From: Paraglaciecola sp. T6c
Lineage (GTDB): Bacteria; Pseudomonadota; Gammaproteobacteria; Enterobacterales; Alteromonadaceae
Assembly: GCF_000014225.1 (NCBI RefSeq)
Contig: NC_008228.1
Span: 1,798,001 to 1,862,000, forward strand
Direction of reading: 5' to 3'
DNA: 64,000 bases
Part shown: piece after piece, positions 7,833 to 15,977 of the stretch
Layout: each line of letters starts with the position of its first letter
Position numbering within the stretch: position 1 is the stretch's first letter
Position numbers and translations under genes: made by a program
The notes under the pieces: generated by a model
Databases searched by the model: none
What the model was told of the DNA's origin: nothing
The model's input: the letters and a program-made list of their open reading frames with translations, nothing else

Positions 7833-10088
7833 TTACATGGTGTGTGGCTCAAGTGCCTGAAAGTCAGGTGAAGCGGCGAACCCAGGGCAAATGGCCTTTA
7901 GTTTATCGCGGTAGTAGCGGGCTTTTTCTTCATTACCTAAGTGCAACCAACTTAAAGCAAGTTGATGTAACGATACTGGGTCCGCCGCGGCATTGAGTGC
8001 CTCAGCTTGTTTTTTTAAAGAGGCTAAGAGCTCTGTGGTTTGCAACTCGGGTGACAGTTCAGTGACCAAAATATACATAGCCAAACGAGACGCTTTTTGC
8101 ATCACATTGGCTTCCCCTTTACTTACTTCACGGTCAAGTTCGGACATAGCATTGTGATACGCCTGGAGTGCTTTTTCCGAGTTACCTTGGGTGCGATAAA
8201 CATCGGCGACATTAGACCAGAGTTGATATAACCCTGGGCCTCCCTCTTCGGTGATGCGCTTAATTTGCGGCTCAAAAATATCCAACGCCTGTTGGCTTTC
8301 ACCTAGGTAAAAGTGCAGTACTGCAATATTCGATAACAACACAGCATGCTGCGGTTTGAGAGTTAACGCTCGTTGATAATGCGTTTTGGCGTTTTGTAAA
8401 TCACCCACGCAAAACTGTAACGCCGCTAAGTTGTTTAAGGTTTGATAATTAACTGACAGTTCAGCTGCACGGGAAAAATATTCGATAGCGCCCAATTGAT
8501 CGCCTTTAAAATAATGAGCACGGCCTTGGGTATAAGGGATTTTCCAGTTGTCTGGCTCAAGCTCAGCTGCATGCGCTAGCTGAGATGAAATGCGCGAGAA
8601 AAGTTCAGGCTCGCGGCTTTTTAAGAAGATGCGCATTTGGCTTTCAGCCATCTTTTGCAAAGCGGTAATATCATTGGGGTCCGTATGTAAGGCTTGTTCA
8701 AAGTGTGCGTTAGCAATTAGGTAATCGCCCTTAACACGGGCAAGGTTACCCAATGCATTTTGAATAAAAACAGAATCTGGCTCTATTTCGAAGCCAGTTG
8801 AGCAATATCTGGATGCTTCTTCAAGGTTGTTTTTATCACTGGTTTCAAGGTTTTGTTCCACTAAAGCCGCGCACATGCCAGCGTATCCATGGACTAAATT
8901 TGGGGCGCTGCTAATCACCCGCTGAAAATCAGCCATTGCCCGCAAAATAACTTGCTCTGAGCGCTCACCTTCAAAATACTTCATGCCATTTAAGAACCGT
9001 TGCAGGCTATACCAATCGGCGATGTCTGCAATGGGACGTTTCGTGAGCAAGGTGTTCAAACCTTTTTTGAGCTGCAGTTCAATATACTGTTGTGAAGAAG
9101 ACTTGCTGAAAACCCCAGACCACACTTGCTGCATATCTTCATCTCGAGATAAAAATAAACGAACCGCGATGTAGCGGCCTATCTCAATCAGCTCTGCGCT
9201 AATCACCAAATCTGCTTTTTTATTGCGTAATAATTCTTGAGGGCTTTGCACGCCAGCATGGAGGGCTGAGCTACCTACAATTAGTTGAGTAGGGCCTGCC
9301 AGTAATTGCTCAATGCTACGGGTTATATCTGCTCCTCTGCGGCCTTTAATCGGGATCACAGCGACTACTTTATTATCGATATCAACAACACCCGCTAGTG
9401 TATTACCTGCAGAATTTAAATCGTCCATCGGCCAAAATCGGTCTATGACTAAGACGCCTAACAGCACTATTAGGGTGATTACCAAAAAGGGCAGGCGTTT
9501 ATTTTTTCGTTGTTCTTGTTCTTGCTCTTGTTCTTTCGGGGGCGCTTGATGCGTTCGCTCAGAAGCATGTGGTTGAGAAGGGCTGTTATCCCCATCACTG
9601 CGGCTGTCATCCGCTGAGGGCGCTTTGAAAGTAAACGGTTTGCTAAGGTTTTGTTCAGCCTGAGGGACTGACTGCATTTCACTGTTTATTGGTGTTTGCA
9701 TATGAGTGTGTTGCGCACTGAGCGAGGGAGGAACTTCATCGGTCTGAATACCAGATGTGTCATCACTCTCCAGCAAGCCGCCACTAGGCTGATGATCGAC
9801 TTCAGCTGAATCTAAATACAGCGCCCATGCTTGCACATCGAGCGCTTTTGCTACCCGCTCAATACTTAAGGGGTCGACTGATTCGCCACGAAATACGCGA
9901 CTTACCAGAGAGCGCGGTGCTTTCTTTAAGCCCTCTATTTGCTGTATTTTATCAACCACCTCCGCCTGAGACTTGAACCCAGCCGCTAACTGCGCTGTAC
10001 GCAATTTTTGCTGGGATGCTCGAATTCCCCGGGAGCGTGGTTTGTTAAAAGGGCTATCTGTGTGTTGTCCTTTTGTCACAGTTGTCAT
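7833..10088 (-). CDS. CadC-shaped membrane regulator: XRE-type HTH, one TM helix, TPR C-terminus
   Basis: 751 residues. Residues about 24-92 look like a Cro/C1-type helix-turn-helix (RASQQKLR..., SLVSRVFRGES, IERVAKALDV). A low-complexity polar linker (95-198, with an EQEQEQEQ run) precedes one membrane helix (about 199-218). Next come a CadC/TolB-like alpha-beta segment (VVAVIPIKG, about 236-345) and TPR-like helical repeats to the C-terminus. The arrangement matches one-component membrane regulators of the CadC/ToxR kind, except that those carry a winged OmpR-type HTH. It probably binds DNA in the cytoplasm and senses a periplasmic signal through the TPR part. Targets are unknown; the divergent operon from 10362 is a candidate. 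Confidence 0.68.
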   Translation of the reverse strand: MTTVTKGQHTDSPFNKPRSRGIRASQQKLRTAQLAAGFKSQAEVVDKIQQIEGLKKAPRSLVSRVFRGESVDPLSIERVAKALDVQAWALYLDSAEVDHQPSGGLLESDDTSGIQTDEVPPSLSAQHTHMQTPINSEMQSVPQAEQNLSKPFTFKAPSADDSRSDGDNSPSQPHASERTHQAPPKEQEQEQEQRKNKRLPFLVITLIVLLGVLVIDRFWPMDDLNSAGNTLAGVVDIDNKVVAVIPIKGRRGADITRSIEQLLAGPTQLIVGSSALHAGVQSPQELLRNKKADLVISAELIEIGRYIAVRLFLSRDEDMQQVWSGVFSKSSSQQYIELQLKKGLNTLLTKRPIADIADWYSLQRFLNGMKYFEGERSEQVILRAMADFQRVISSAPNLVHGYAGMCAALVEQNLETSDKNNLEEASRYCSTGFEIEPDSVFIQNALGNLARVKGDYLIANAHFEQALHTDPNDITALQKMAESQMRIFLKSREPELFSRISSQLAHAAELEPDNWKIPYTQGRAHYFKGDQLGAIEYFSRAAELSVNYQTLNNLAALQFCVGDLQNAKTHYQRALTLKPQHAVLLSNIAVLHFYLGESQQALDIFEPQIKRITEEGGPGLYQLWSNVADVYRTQGNSEKALQAYHNAMSELDREVSKGEANVMQKASRLAMYILVTELSPELQTTELLASLKKQAEALNAAADPVSLHQLALSWLHLGNEEKARYYRDKLKAICPGFAASPDFQALEPHTM

Positions 10089-10279
10089 CCACTTTGTTAA
10101 TGTTGTTTTAAGGGATTTGGCCCAGTCATTATTAAACTAAAGTGCTAGAAAGTTAATCGATTTATGAGTGTTTTTTGATCAATTTTTGAGGGTTACTGCT
10201 GCCGCATTCTCAGTAAAGCATGCATTAGCACCGCGGTTAGTGCTCACTTAAGTGCGATAACCATTGCCAAATATCAAAC

Positions 10280-10306
10280 AGTGAACGAACTAAAAGTTCT
10301 TTCACT
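10280..10306. promoter_or_regulatory. 27-bp imperfect palindrome upstream of the DUF1330 operon
   Basis: AGTGAACGAACT and AGTTCTTTCACT are inverted repeats with one mismatch around an AAA spacer. The site lies 56 bp before the ATG at 10362, in the divergent region shared with the HTH-TPR regulator gene. Symmetry and position suggest an operator; the regulator is not known. Confidence 0.45.
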
Positions 10307-10361
10307 TCAATATGTTGTGGCATTTGCTAAAGTAAGCGAAATTCAACAAAAGAGTTGTGCT

Positions 10362-10664
10362 ATGAGTGCGTATTTGATTATCCAAGCAACCGTTCATGAT
10401 TGGGATAAATTTAAGCTTTACACCCAAGCCGTTCCTCCATTGATTAAAAAGTTCGGCGGGCATTATATCGCGATGGGGGCACCGGAATTAATTGAAGGTA
10501 AGAGCGCGCCGAAAAGTATCGTGATGTCTCAATGGGCCAGTCGTGAAGCGGCGCACGCATTTTGGGACTCGCCAGAATACGCAGAAGCAAAAAAACACCG
10601 AGAAGGCACTGGTGAGTTCAACATCATGCTGATGGACGGCCTGTCACAAACCCCCTTGGAGTAG
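10362..10664 (+). CDS. DUF1330 family protein
   Basis: 100 residues from the ATG at 10362. The frame is open further upstream, but this start has an AAGAG site and begins at the conserved strand MSAYLIIQATVHDWDKF. The pattern G(G/A)HY.A.GAP.LIEG, VMSQW.S.EAA..FW.SPEY.EAK..R matches DUF1330 ferredoxin-fold proteins, small dimeric alpha-beta barrels of unsettled function often found in catabolic operons. The next gene starts 3 bp later, so it is the first gene of an operon with the nitrilase-fold protein and the aldehyde dehydrogenase. It may be an accessory isomerase or monooxygenase-like enzyme. Confidence 0.8.
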   Translation: MSAYLIIQATVHDWDKFKLYTQAVPPLIKKFGGHYIAMGAPELIEGKSAPKSIVMSQWASREAAHAFWDSPEYAEAKKHREGTGEFNIMLMDGLSQTPLE

Positions 10665-10667
10665 AAT

Positions 10668-11723
10668 ATGTCTATTGCTTATACCGCTGTTGCTTTGCAA
10701 ACCCGCTGTTTTGCCGTTAACAAATTGAACGTGGCTGATGCTCGTCAAAAAATATTCGATAATATTCGTCGTGTGGGTAGGCATGTTCAAGGCACAAAAG
10801 GCTTCGTTGGCCCCAGCGTCAAAATGGTTGTGCTGCCAGAGTATTTTCTCACGAGCTTCCCTATGGGGGAATCGTTGGCTCAATGGAAGGAGAAAGGCGC
10901 GATTGCTCAAGATGGCAAAGAATATGAGCTGCTGAGCGAAATTGCCCAAAAAAACCAAGTGTATTTGTCGGGCAATGTGTACGAGTTAGATCCACATTTT
11001 AAAGACTTGTATTTTCAAACCTCTTTTATTCTAGGCCCCAACGGTGATTGCATATTACGTTACCGCCGTTTGGTGTCCATGTTTGCGCCCACGCCCCACG
11101 ACGTGCTGGATAAATACTTAGACGTGTACGGCCAATCGTCCTTGTTTCCGGTGGCCAAAACAGAACTTGGTAATTTAGCTTGTGTGGCATCTGAAGAAAT
11201 TCTATATCCGGAAATTAGCCGCTGTTTGGTGATGAATGGAGCCGAGGTGTTGCTGCACAGTAGCTCAGAAGTCGGTTCGGTTGAATTAACCCCCAAAGAC
11301 ATCGCCAAACGAGCGCGAGCGGTGGAAAACTTAGCCTATGTGGTGTCGGCTAATTCAGCGGGCATTGCCGATATTGATTTTCCCGCTGAGTCCACTGATG
11401 GCATGTCTAAATTAGTCGATTTCAAAGGCAGAGTCATGGCTGAGGCGGGTATGGGCGAGAGCATGGTGGCGAATGCTGAGCTTGATATCACCGCCTTGCG
11501 TCGTTATCGCAACAAACCAGGCATGGGCAATATTCTGTCACGTCAACGTAATGAGTTGTTTAGCCAGCATTATAGCCAAGCGGTGTATCCGGCCAATACC
11601 ATGCTCAATGAAAAGCAGCAGGTGAATGTGCCGCAGCGGAGTCATTTTATTCAAACGCAAATGAGCAGCATTGCAAACCTGAAAAAAGCAGGGGTGATTT
11701 TACCGGAGCATTCAGATGAGTAA
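10668..11723 (+). CDS. Carbon-nitrogen hydrolase (nitrilase) family protein with altered catalytic triad
   Basis: 351 residues with the nitrilase fold. The Glu motif VVLPEYF is intact. In the Lys motif the usual YRK reads YRR (in ILRYRRLVSM). In the Cys motif the segment GNLACVASEEILYPE aligns with GxxxxxxCxDxxxPE so that Ser sits at the nucleophile position and the nearest Cys is three residues earlier. Glu is kept while Lys and Cys are replaced, so amide or nitrile hydrolysis by the standard mechanism is doubtful. The rest of the core (EVLLHSSSEVG, AKRARAVENLAYVVSAN) is well preserved and the reading frame is clean, so the gene is not decaying. It overlaps the next gene by 8 bp, implying coupled translation. 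Confidence 0.75.
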   Translation: MSIAYTAVALQTRCFAVNKLNVADARQKIFDNIRRVGRHVQGTKGFVGPSVKMVVLPEYFLTSFPMGESLAQWKEKGAIAQDGKEYELLSEIAQKNQVYLSGNVYELDPHFKDLYFQTSFILGPNGDCILRYRRLVSMFAPTPHDVLDKYLDVYGQSSLFPVAKTELGNLACVASEEILYPEISRCLVMNGAEVLLHSSSEVGSVELTPKDIAKRARAVENLAYVVSANSAGIADIDFPAESTDGMSKLVDFKGRVMAEAGMGESMVANAELDITALRRYRNKPGMGNILSRQRNELFSQHYSQAVYPANTMLNEKQQVNVPQRSHFIQTQMSSIANLKKAGVILPEHSDE

Positions 11724-13134
11724 CCGCATGCAAACCATGTCCGTGATTAATCCGCGCACTGGCCAAGAAGATTTTGAGTTAGCCGTGTTTAGTACTGAGC
11801 AGGTCGCGAGCATCGCCCTTCATTTAAAACAGCAACAAGTAGCGTGGTGGGAGAGCGGGCTAAGCGGGCGAATAACGGCACTAGAGCAATTGGCGAGTAA
11901 AATGGCCGAGCATAAAGCCAAACTAGTCGCTGCTCTTATTAACGACACAGGCCGTGCCAGTGAATCGGAACTGGAAGTAGATGTCACCATAAATGCGATA
12001 CATCGCTGGTGTAAGCAAGCCCCAACGCTTTTAGCAAAAGGCGAATCGTGGGCGGCAGAAATTCCCTTTATTGAATTACAACAAGATTATTTACCTTACC
12101 CGCTGGTAGGGGTCATTAGCCCGTGGAACTTTCCGCTGTTGCTATCACTCGTGGATGCCATACCCGCATTGCTGGCTGGCAGTGCTGTGTTAATTAAACC
12201 CAGTGAAGTCACGTCGCGTTTCGTCGCCCCTTTTAATGACGTACTTGAAAGCGTACCGGCTTTAGATAAGGTGCTTAGTTTCGTTACCGGTGCAGGGGAA
12301 ACAGGCCAAGGTGTTATTAATACCGTGGATTCACTGTGTTTCACCGGCAGCGTGGCCACTGGGCGTCATGTGGGCAAAGCATGTGCTGAGCGATTTATTC
12401 CCGCCTTTTTAGAGTTGGGCGGTAAAGACCCAGCTGTGGTATGCCATGACGCAGATCCTGCGCTCGCCGCTAAAGCACTGTGTTGGGGCAGCATGGTCAA
12501 TGCCGGGCAGTCTTGTATGTCACTTGAGCGGGTTTATGTGCACAAAGCGATCGCCGATGTGTTTTTAACGACGCTAGTGCAAAACGTCAACGCCCTTAAG
12601 CACAACTACCCTGATATTCAGCAAGGGCAAATCGGCCCTATCATTTCAGCTAAGCAGGTGGGCATTGTTGAGGCTCAGCTGCAAGACGCAAAAGATAAAG
12701 GCGCAACGATTTTATGTGGTGGTGAGGTGCTTAATTTAGGCGGCGGGCGTTACTGCGCACCTACAGTGCTAACTGACGTCACACCGGACATGGATATCGT
12801 AAGTCAGGAAACCTTCGCTGCTATTTTACCTGTGACCATAGTGGATAGCGACGAGCAGGGGATTGTGATGGCGAATGACTCCGAGTTTGGTTTATCGGCA
12901 GCGGTATTTAGCCAGAATGTGGACTATGCCAAGCAACTGGCCAGCCAATTAGAGGCAGGCGCTGTGAGCATTAACGATGCTTCATTAACAGCTTTGATCC
13001 ATGAAGCAGAAAAGCAATCGTTTAAATACTCAGGCTTAGGTGGCTCGCGTATGGGCGCTGAATCAATCAGGCGCTTTACCCGTAAAAAGGCCTATATTCG
13101 CAACACTGGCGTACCATCCCCTTGGTGGTTTTAG
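11716..13134 (+). CDS. NAD(P)-dependent aldehyde dehydrogenase
   Basis: 472 residues with the full ALDH signature: PWNFP (oxyanion Asn region), FTGSVATG (cofactor loop), LELGGKDP (general-base Glu), NAGQSCMS (catalytic Cys) and SQETFAAILPV. Expected to be cytoplasmic and to oxidise an aldehyde to the acid with NAD(P)+; the substrate cannot be read from sequence. It is last in the DUF1330/nitrilase-fold operon and is followed by a clear terminator at 13203. The context suggests that it removes an aldehyde intermediate of the catabolic island. Confidence 0.9.
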   Translation: MSNRMQTMSVINPRTGQEDFELAVFSTEQVASIALHLKQQQVAWWESGLSGRITALEQLASKMAEHKAKLVAALINDTGRASESELEVDVTINAIHRWCKQAPTLLAKGESWAAEIPFIELQQDYLPYPLVGVISPWNFPLLLSLVDAIPALLAGSAVLIKPSEVTSRFVAPFNDVLESVPALDKVLSFVTGAGETGQGVINTVDSLCFTGSVATGRHVGKACAERFIPAFLELGGKDPAVVCHDADPALAAKALCWGSMVNAGQSCMSLERVYVHKAIADVFLTTLVQNVNALKHNYPDIQQGQIGPIISAKQVGIVEAQLQDAKDKGATILCGGEVLNLGGGRYCAPTVLTDVTPDMDIVSQETFAAILPVTIVDSDEQGIVMANDSEFGLSAAVFSQNVDYAKQLASQLEAGAVSINDASLTALIHEAEKQSFKYSGLGGSRMGAESIRRFTRKKAYIRNTGVPSPWWF

Positions 13135-13202
13135 CGCAATCTTTGTAAAGTAACGCAATAAAGAAAAGCCATAAATGAAAGCAATAAAAATGAAAGCAAC
13201 GA

Positions 13203-13238
13203 GCGAGCCTAATATTCGAAATTAGGGTCGCTTTTTTT
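13203..13238 (+). terminator. Rho-independent terminator after the aldehyde dehydrogenase
   Basis: Stem GCGAGCCTAAT / ATTAGGGTCGC with one mismatch, followed by seven T residues (13232-13238). It closes the plus-strand operon 10362-13134. Confidence 0.85.
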
Positions 13239-13420
13239 ATGCTTGATACTTAGTCAATGACTGAAATTATGACGTTTTACCCAAGACGTGCGAACGGTGT
13301 GTTGCAGAGAGCGAACAAGAATAAAGCGTCAACGCGTATTCAAAAGGTGTAAGCACTTAAACGTTGGGGGGATGTATAGGTCGCGAGTATGTGGAGGTAG
13401 TGATTACAGAGGTAATAGTG

Positions 13421-13458
13421 AAAAATCCCCCAGCGCGATGGAGTAAAACGCTAGGGGG
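13421..13458 (-). terminator. Rho-independent terminator of the MFS operon
   Basis: Read on the minus strand, CCCCCTAGCG and CGCTGGGGG form a GC-rich stem followed by ATTTTT. It lies 12 bp beyond the end of the MFS gene at 13470. Together with the plus-strand terminator it separates two convergent operons. Confidence 0.85.
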
Positions 13459-13469
13459 TTGCAATGGGG

Positions 13470-14735
13470 CTAAACGTGTTTTTTTACTTGGCTGATAAGG
13501 ATCACAGACAAGGCAACCAATACGCAGAAGATCATAAAGGCATTTTGATAGCTACCGTAGGCATCGTATATTGCGCCTGTGGCATAAATGCCCAGTCCAC
13601 CACCGAATGCATCGAGCACGGTAATAGTTCCCAGCAATTTGCCTGAGGCTTTCAAACCGAAGTTATTCACGGCGTTTAATTGCAGCAAGGTGTAGAAACC
13701 ACCCCACATAAAGCCAATTAATCCAATGGCAATCAGCACGTTATCTTTATCCGCGAATAGCATGCCTATTAAGCCTGTTAGCATCAGTAGCAGGTTTGTA
13801 TAAAGCACACGCTTACCAGTAATTTTATCTGCCACTAAACCAAACAAAAACTTACCTATTAGTGCGGGGACAAATAATACGCTCAGGCCCGCTGCGGCAG
13901 ATTGCAAGGTAAAGCCTAAATCCATTAAGTGGAGCACCAAGTTCGCCTGAAACCCCATGATCGTATAAAAGGTAAACATGGCTATAAAGGCAATAGACCA
14001 AAACGAACGCGTTTTGATAGCCTCTTTGTAGGTTAACCCGTGCTGGGATAAATCAGCCCCAGGTGCACTCGCTTCACCTGAAAAGCCAAAAGGTTTTAGC
14101 CCAATGTCTGTCGGGCGATTACGCAGTAAGAACAGCGCCAGTAAGAACAATGCTGACGGAATCAGCGCGGCCAACTGCATGCCCTCACGCCATGTCATGC
14201 CATCAGCCAACCAAGAGCCAAACAAGGGGGCGAGTACGGCACCGCCAAGTGACGTCCCGACCACCGCAATGCCAATGGCAGTGCCGCGTAATTTTACGAA
14301 CCAGTTTGACACCAAGATAACGGCCACGTTTAGGCCACACGCCAGCAGCACAATCGAAAAGGCTGCGTGTATCAAATACAGATCAGAGATATCTCTGATA
14401 TTACCGTAAGCATAGAAGCACAGACTAAGCACGATAGCACCGACCATGACCAAAAATTTCACCCCAATTTTATCGATTAAAATACCAACAAAGGGCGCTA
14501 GCACGCCGGTGAGCGCTAATGTGATCAAGCCGCGCAGTTTCAAATCACCACGGGACCAATTGCTGAATTCAGTGAGCATGGCACTGTCGAATGCCGTAAT
14601 GCCGGTGATCACCATGCCGTTTGAAATTAACAAACACATCATGGCGATAAAAACGGTTATCCAGTGCATAGGATGTCCCATTCGTTTGCCCTCATTGGAT
14701 ATTGGGCTGTCACTTGATTCTGTTACTGATTGCAT
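13470..14735 (-). CDS. MFS transporter
   Basis: 421 residues with about 12 hydrophobic helices and the usual short cytoplasmic loop after helix 2 (GILIDKIGVKF). A central polar loop (about 205-235) divides the two halves. It resembles the monocarboxylate/oxalate-formate-like MFS branch, so an organic acid or amide substrate is plausible; specificity cannot be told. It lies 83 bp behind the YciI-like and GntR genes on the same strand and is probably co-transcribed with them, making it the likely uptake carrier of the island. Confidence 0.82.
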   Translation of the reverse strand: MQSVTESSDSPISNEGKRMGHPMHWITVFIAMMCLLISNGMVITGITAFDSAMLTEFSNWSRGDLKLRGLITLALTGVLAPFVGILIDKIGVKFLVMVGAIVLSLCFYAYGNIRDISDLYLIHAAFSIVLLACGLNVAVILVSNWFVKLRGTAIGIAVVGTSLGGAVLAPLFGSWLADGMTWREGMQLAALIPSALFLLALFLLRNRPTDIGLKPFGFSGEASAPGADLSQHGLTYKEAIKTRSFWSIAFIAMFTFYTIMGFQANLVLHLMDLGFTLQSAAAGLSVLFVPALIGKFLFGLVADKITGKRVLYTNLLLMLTGLIGMLFADKDNVLIAIGLIGFMWGGFYTLLQLNAVNNFGLKASGKLLGTITVLDAFGGGLGIYATGAIYDAYGSYQNAFMIFCVLVALSVILISQVKKHV

Positions 14736-14818
14736 GGGAACTCCTGGTTTTCTTGTTGTTATCTGGAAATGCTTTGGTTTCTTTTTATTAAACTAGGGTG
14801 CTTTCTAGGGAAAAGTGT

Positions 14819-15139
14819 TCATGTTGGCCAATTTTTACCGCCAACCCAATTACCTGCATACGCATTGAATTCATGTGTTTCTACTGACTGCCAAATGTTG
14901 GCTAGGTAATAAGGGTCACTGAATAAAATTGCTTTTGCTTCATCGATATCTTCTGTTTCAAGTACATAGAGCGAACCAATAATTTCACCGTCATCTTTCA
15001 ATGGGCCTGCGACACAAATGTTTGCCATATTCTGTTCGACCCAAGCAAGGTGTGCGCCTAACTGCGCAAGCCGTATATCTTGCATTGAAGGTAGGTGATC
15101 GATGCAGTTAAATTGCACTAACATGGCGTTTTTGCTCAC
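14819..15139 (-). CDS. YciI-like (YCII domain) protein
   Basis: 106 residues. The pattern L..RLAQLGAHLAWVE, CVAGPLKDDGEIIGSLYVLETEDIDEAKA.LFSDPYY fits YCII-related proteins: small dimeric alpha-beta barrels with a conserved His (HLAW) and Asp, related to muconolactone isomerases. The enzymatic role is unknown. Its ATG overlaps the stop of the GntR gene by 4 bp, so the two are coupled. In this setting it may be an isomerase or decarboxylase-like accessory enzyme of the pathway. Confidence 0.78.
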   Translation of the reverse strand: MSKNAMLVQFNCIDHLPSMQDIRLAQLGAHLAWVEQNMANICVAGPLKDDGEIIGSLYVLETEDIDEAKAILFSDPYYLANIWQSVETHEFNAYAGNWVGGKNWPT

Positions 15140-15891
15140 TTATTGGGATAAAGAACCGACGTGAAGCTAAAACGCTTCGCCGGATAAATACTTTGGGCAA
15201 CCAGAATTAAATCGTCGTCACTCAAAGAGTAGTAGCGGCGTGTAATTTTCATTGCGGCGGAATCTGCCGTGGCTCCCAATTGTGATGCGAGGGGCTCAGG
15301 TAGAAGACACGCTGAAATTTGCTGTTCGATTTTGCCAATTTTTTTATCATCTAAAGCTTCAATCACAGCGTAGATCGCTGTTTTGGTATCTTTGAGTTTT
15401 TCATCCACTTCATCTTGATGTGGTCGGCGGTAGATATTCGAATAACAGATGGGTTTCTTATCATGGGGCTCAAACCGCACACCGCCTATGTGTATGCATT
15501 CTTGCCCCGCTGTGCTATCGAGTAGCTCAGCCATTTGTTCGTCAAGGATGATCATGTCACTGACTTGCACTTCAAATCGGGTATTTTGGCCAAAAGCCAA
15601 CAAGTCTTTCACTGAGTTAATAAACTGATTAATTTGCTCGGGCATGGTGCTGCGTTTTACCAAGGTCCCTGAGCCTTGTTTGCGCTCCACTAGGCCTGTC
15701 TTTTCTACATGACGCAGGGCTTCACGAGCCGTATGGCGGCTGATTGAAAACTGCTCACAGAGTTGTTTTTCAGTTGGCAATAGCGAGTTGAGTGCATATT
15801 CACCGGCTAAAATTTGGCTGATCAACGTTTCCCCAATATCTTGATATTTAGGCAAAGTATGTTTAGTGGGTAGCGATTTGATTTTAGTCAT
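15136..15891 (-). CDS. GntR-family (HutC/UTRA) transcriptional repressor
   Basis: 251 residues. The N-terminal winged helix (about 12-80) has the GntR signature LPTEKQLCEQFSISRHTAREAL and GLVERKQGSGTLV. The C-terminal UTRA ligand domain (about 100-245) ends in RRYYSLSDDDLILVAQSIYPA. Such regulators usually repress adjacent catabolic genes until a pathway metabolite binds. It is transcribed divergently from the MmgE/PrpD-ligase-amidase operon, and two palindromes (15904-15917 and 15940-15949) lie between the two starts. I infer control of both directions. Confidence 0.88.
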   Translation of the reverse strand: MTKIKSLPTKHTLPKYQDIGETLISQILAGEYALNSLLPTEKQLCEQFSISRHTAREALRHVEKTGLVERKQGSGTLVKRSTMPEQINQFINSVKDLLAFGQNTRFEVQVSDMIILDEQMAELLDSTAGQECIHIGGVRFEPHDKKPICYSNIYRRPHQDEVDEKLKDTKTAIYAVIEALDDKKIGKIEQQISACLLPEPLASQLGATADSAAMKITRRYYSLSDDDLILVAQSIYPAKRFSFTSVLYPNK

Positions 15892-15903
15892 TTATCCTCA
15901 ATG

Positions 15904-15917
15904 GTTATTCGAATAAC
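15904..15917. promoter_or_regulatory. Candidate GntR operator, 14-bp perfect palindrome
   Basis: GTTATTCGAATAAC is a perfect palindrome 13 bp upstream of the GntR start codon. The position suits autorepression and control of the divergent operon. Confidence 0.55.
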
Positions 15918-15939
15918 GAAAAAATACCTGTTATAAATA

Positions 15940-15949
15940 TGTCCGGACA
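15940..15949. promoter_or_regulatory. Second candidate operator, 10-bp palindrome
   Basis: TGTCCGGACA is a perfect palindrome 30-40 bp upstream of the start of the first MmgE/PrpD gene. It differs from the 14-bp palindrome, so either the repressor reads only one of the two or a second regulator is involved. Confidence 0.45.
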
Positions 15950-15977
15950 AATCGAAGAGTATAGGAATTAAAGTAAC

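Noticed and set aside
7757-7996. Plus-strand open frame after the PEP-CTERM-like gene
   Set aside because: It mostly lies antisense to the end of the HTH-TPR gene and has no recognisable motif.
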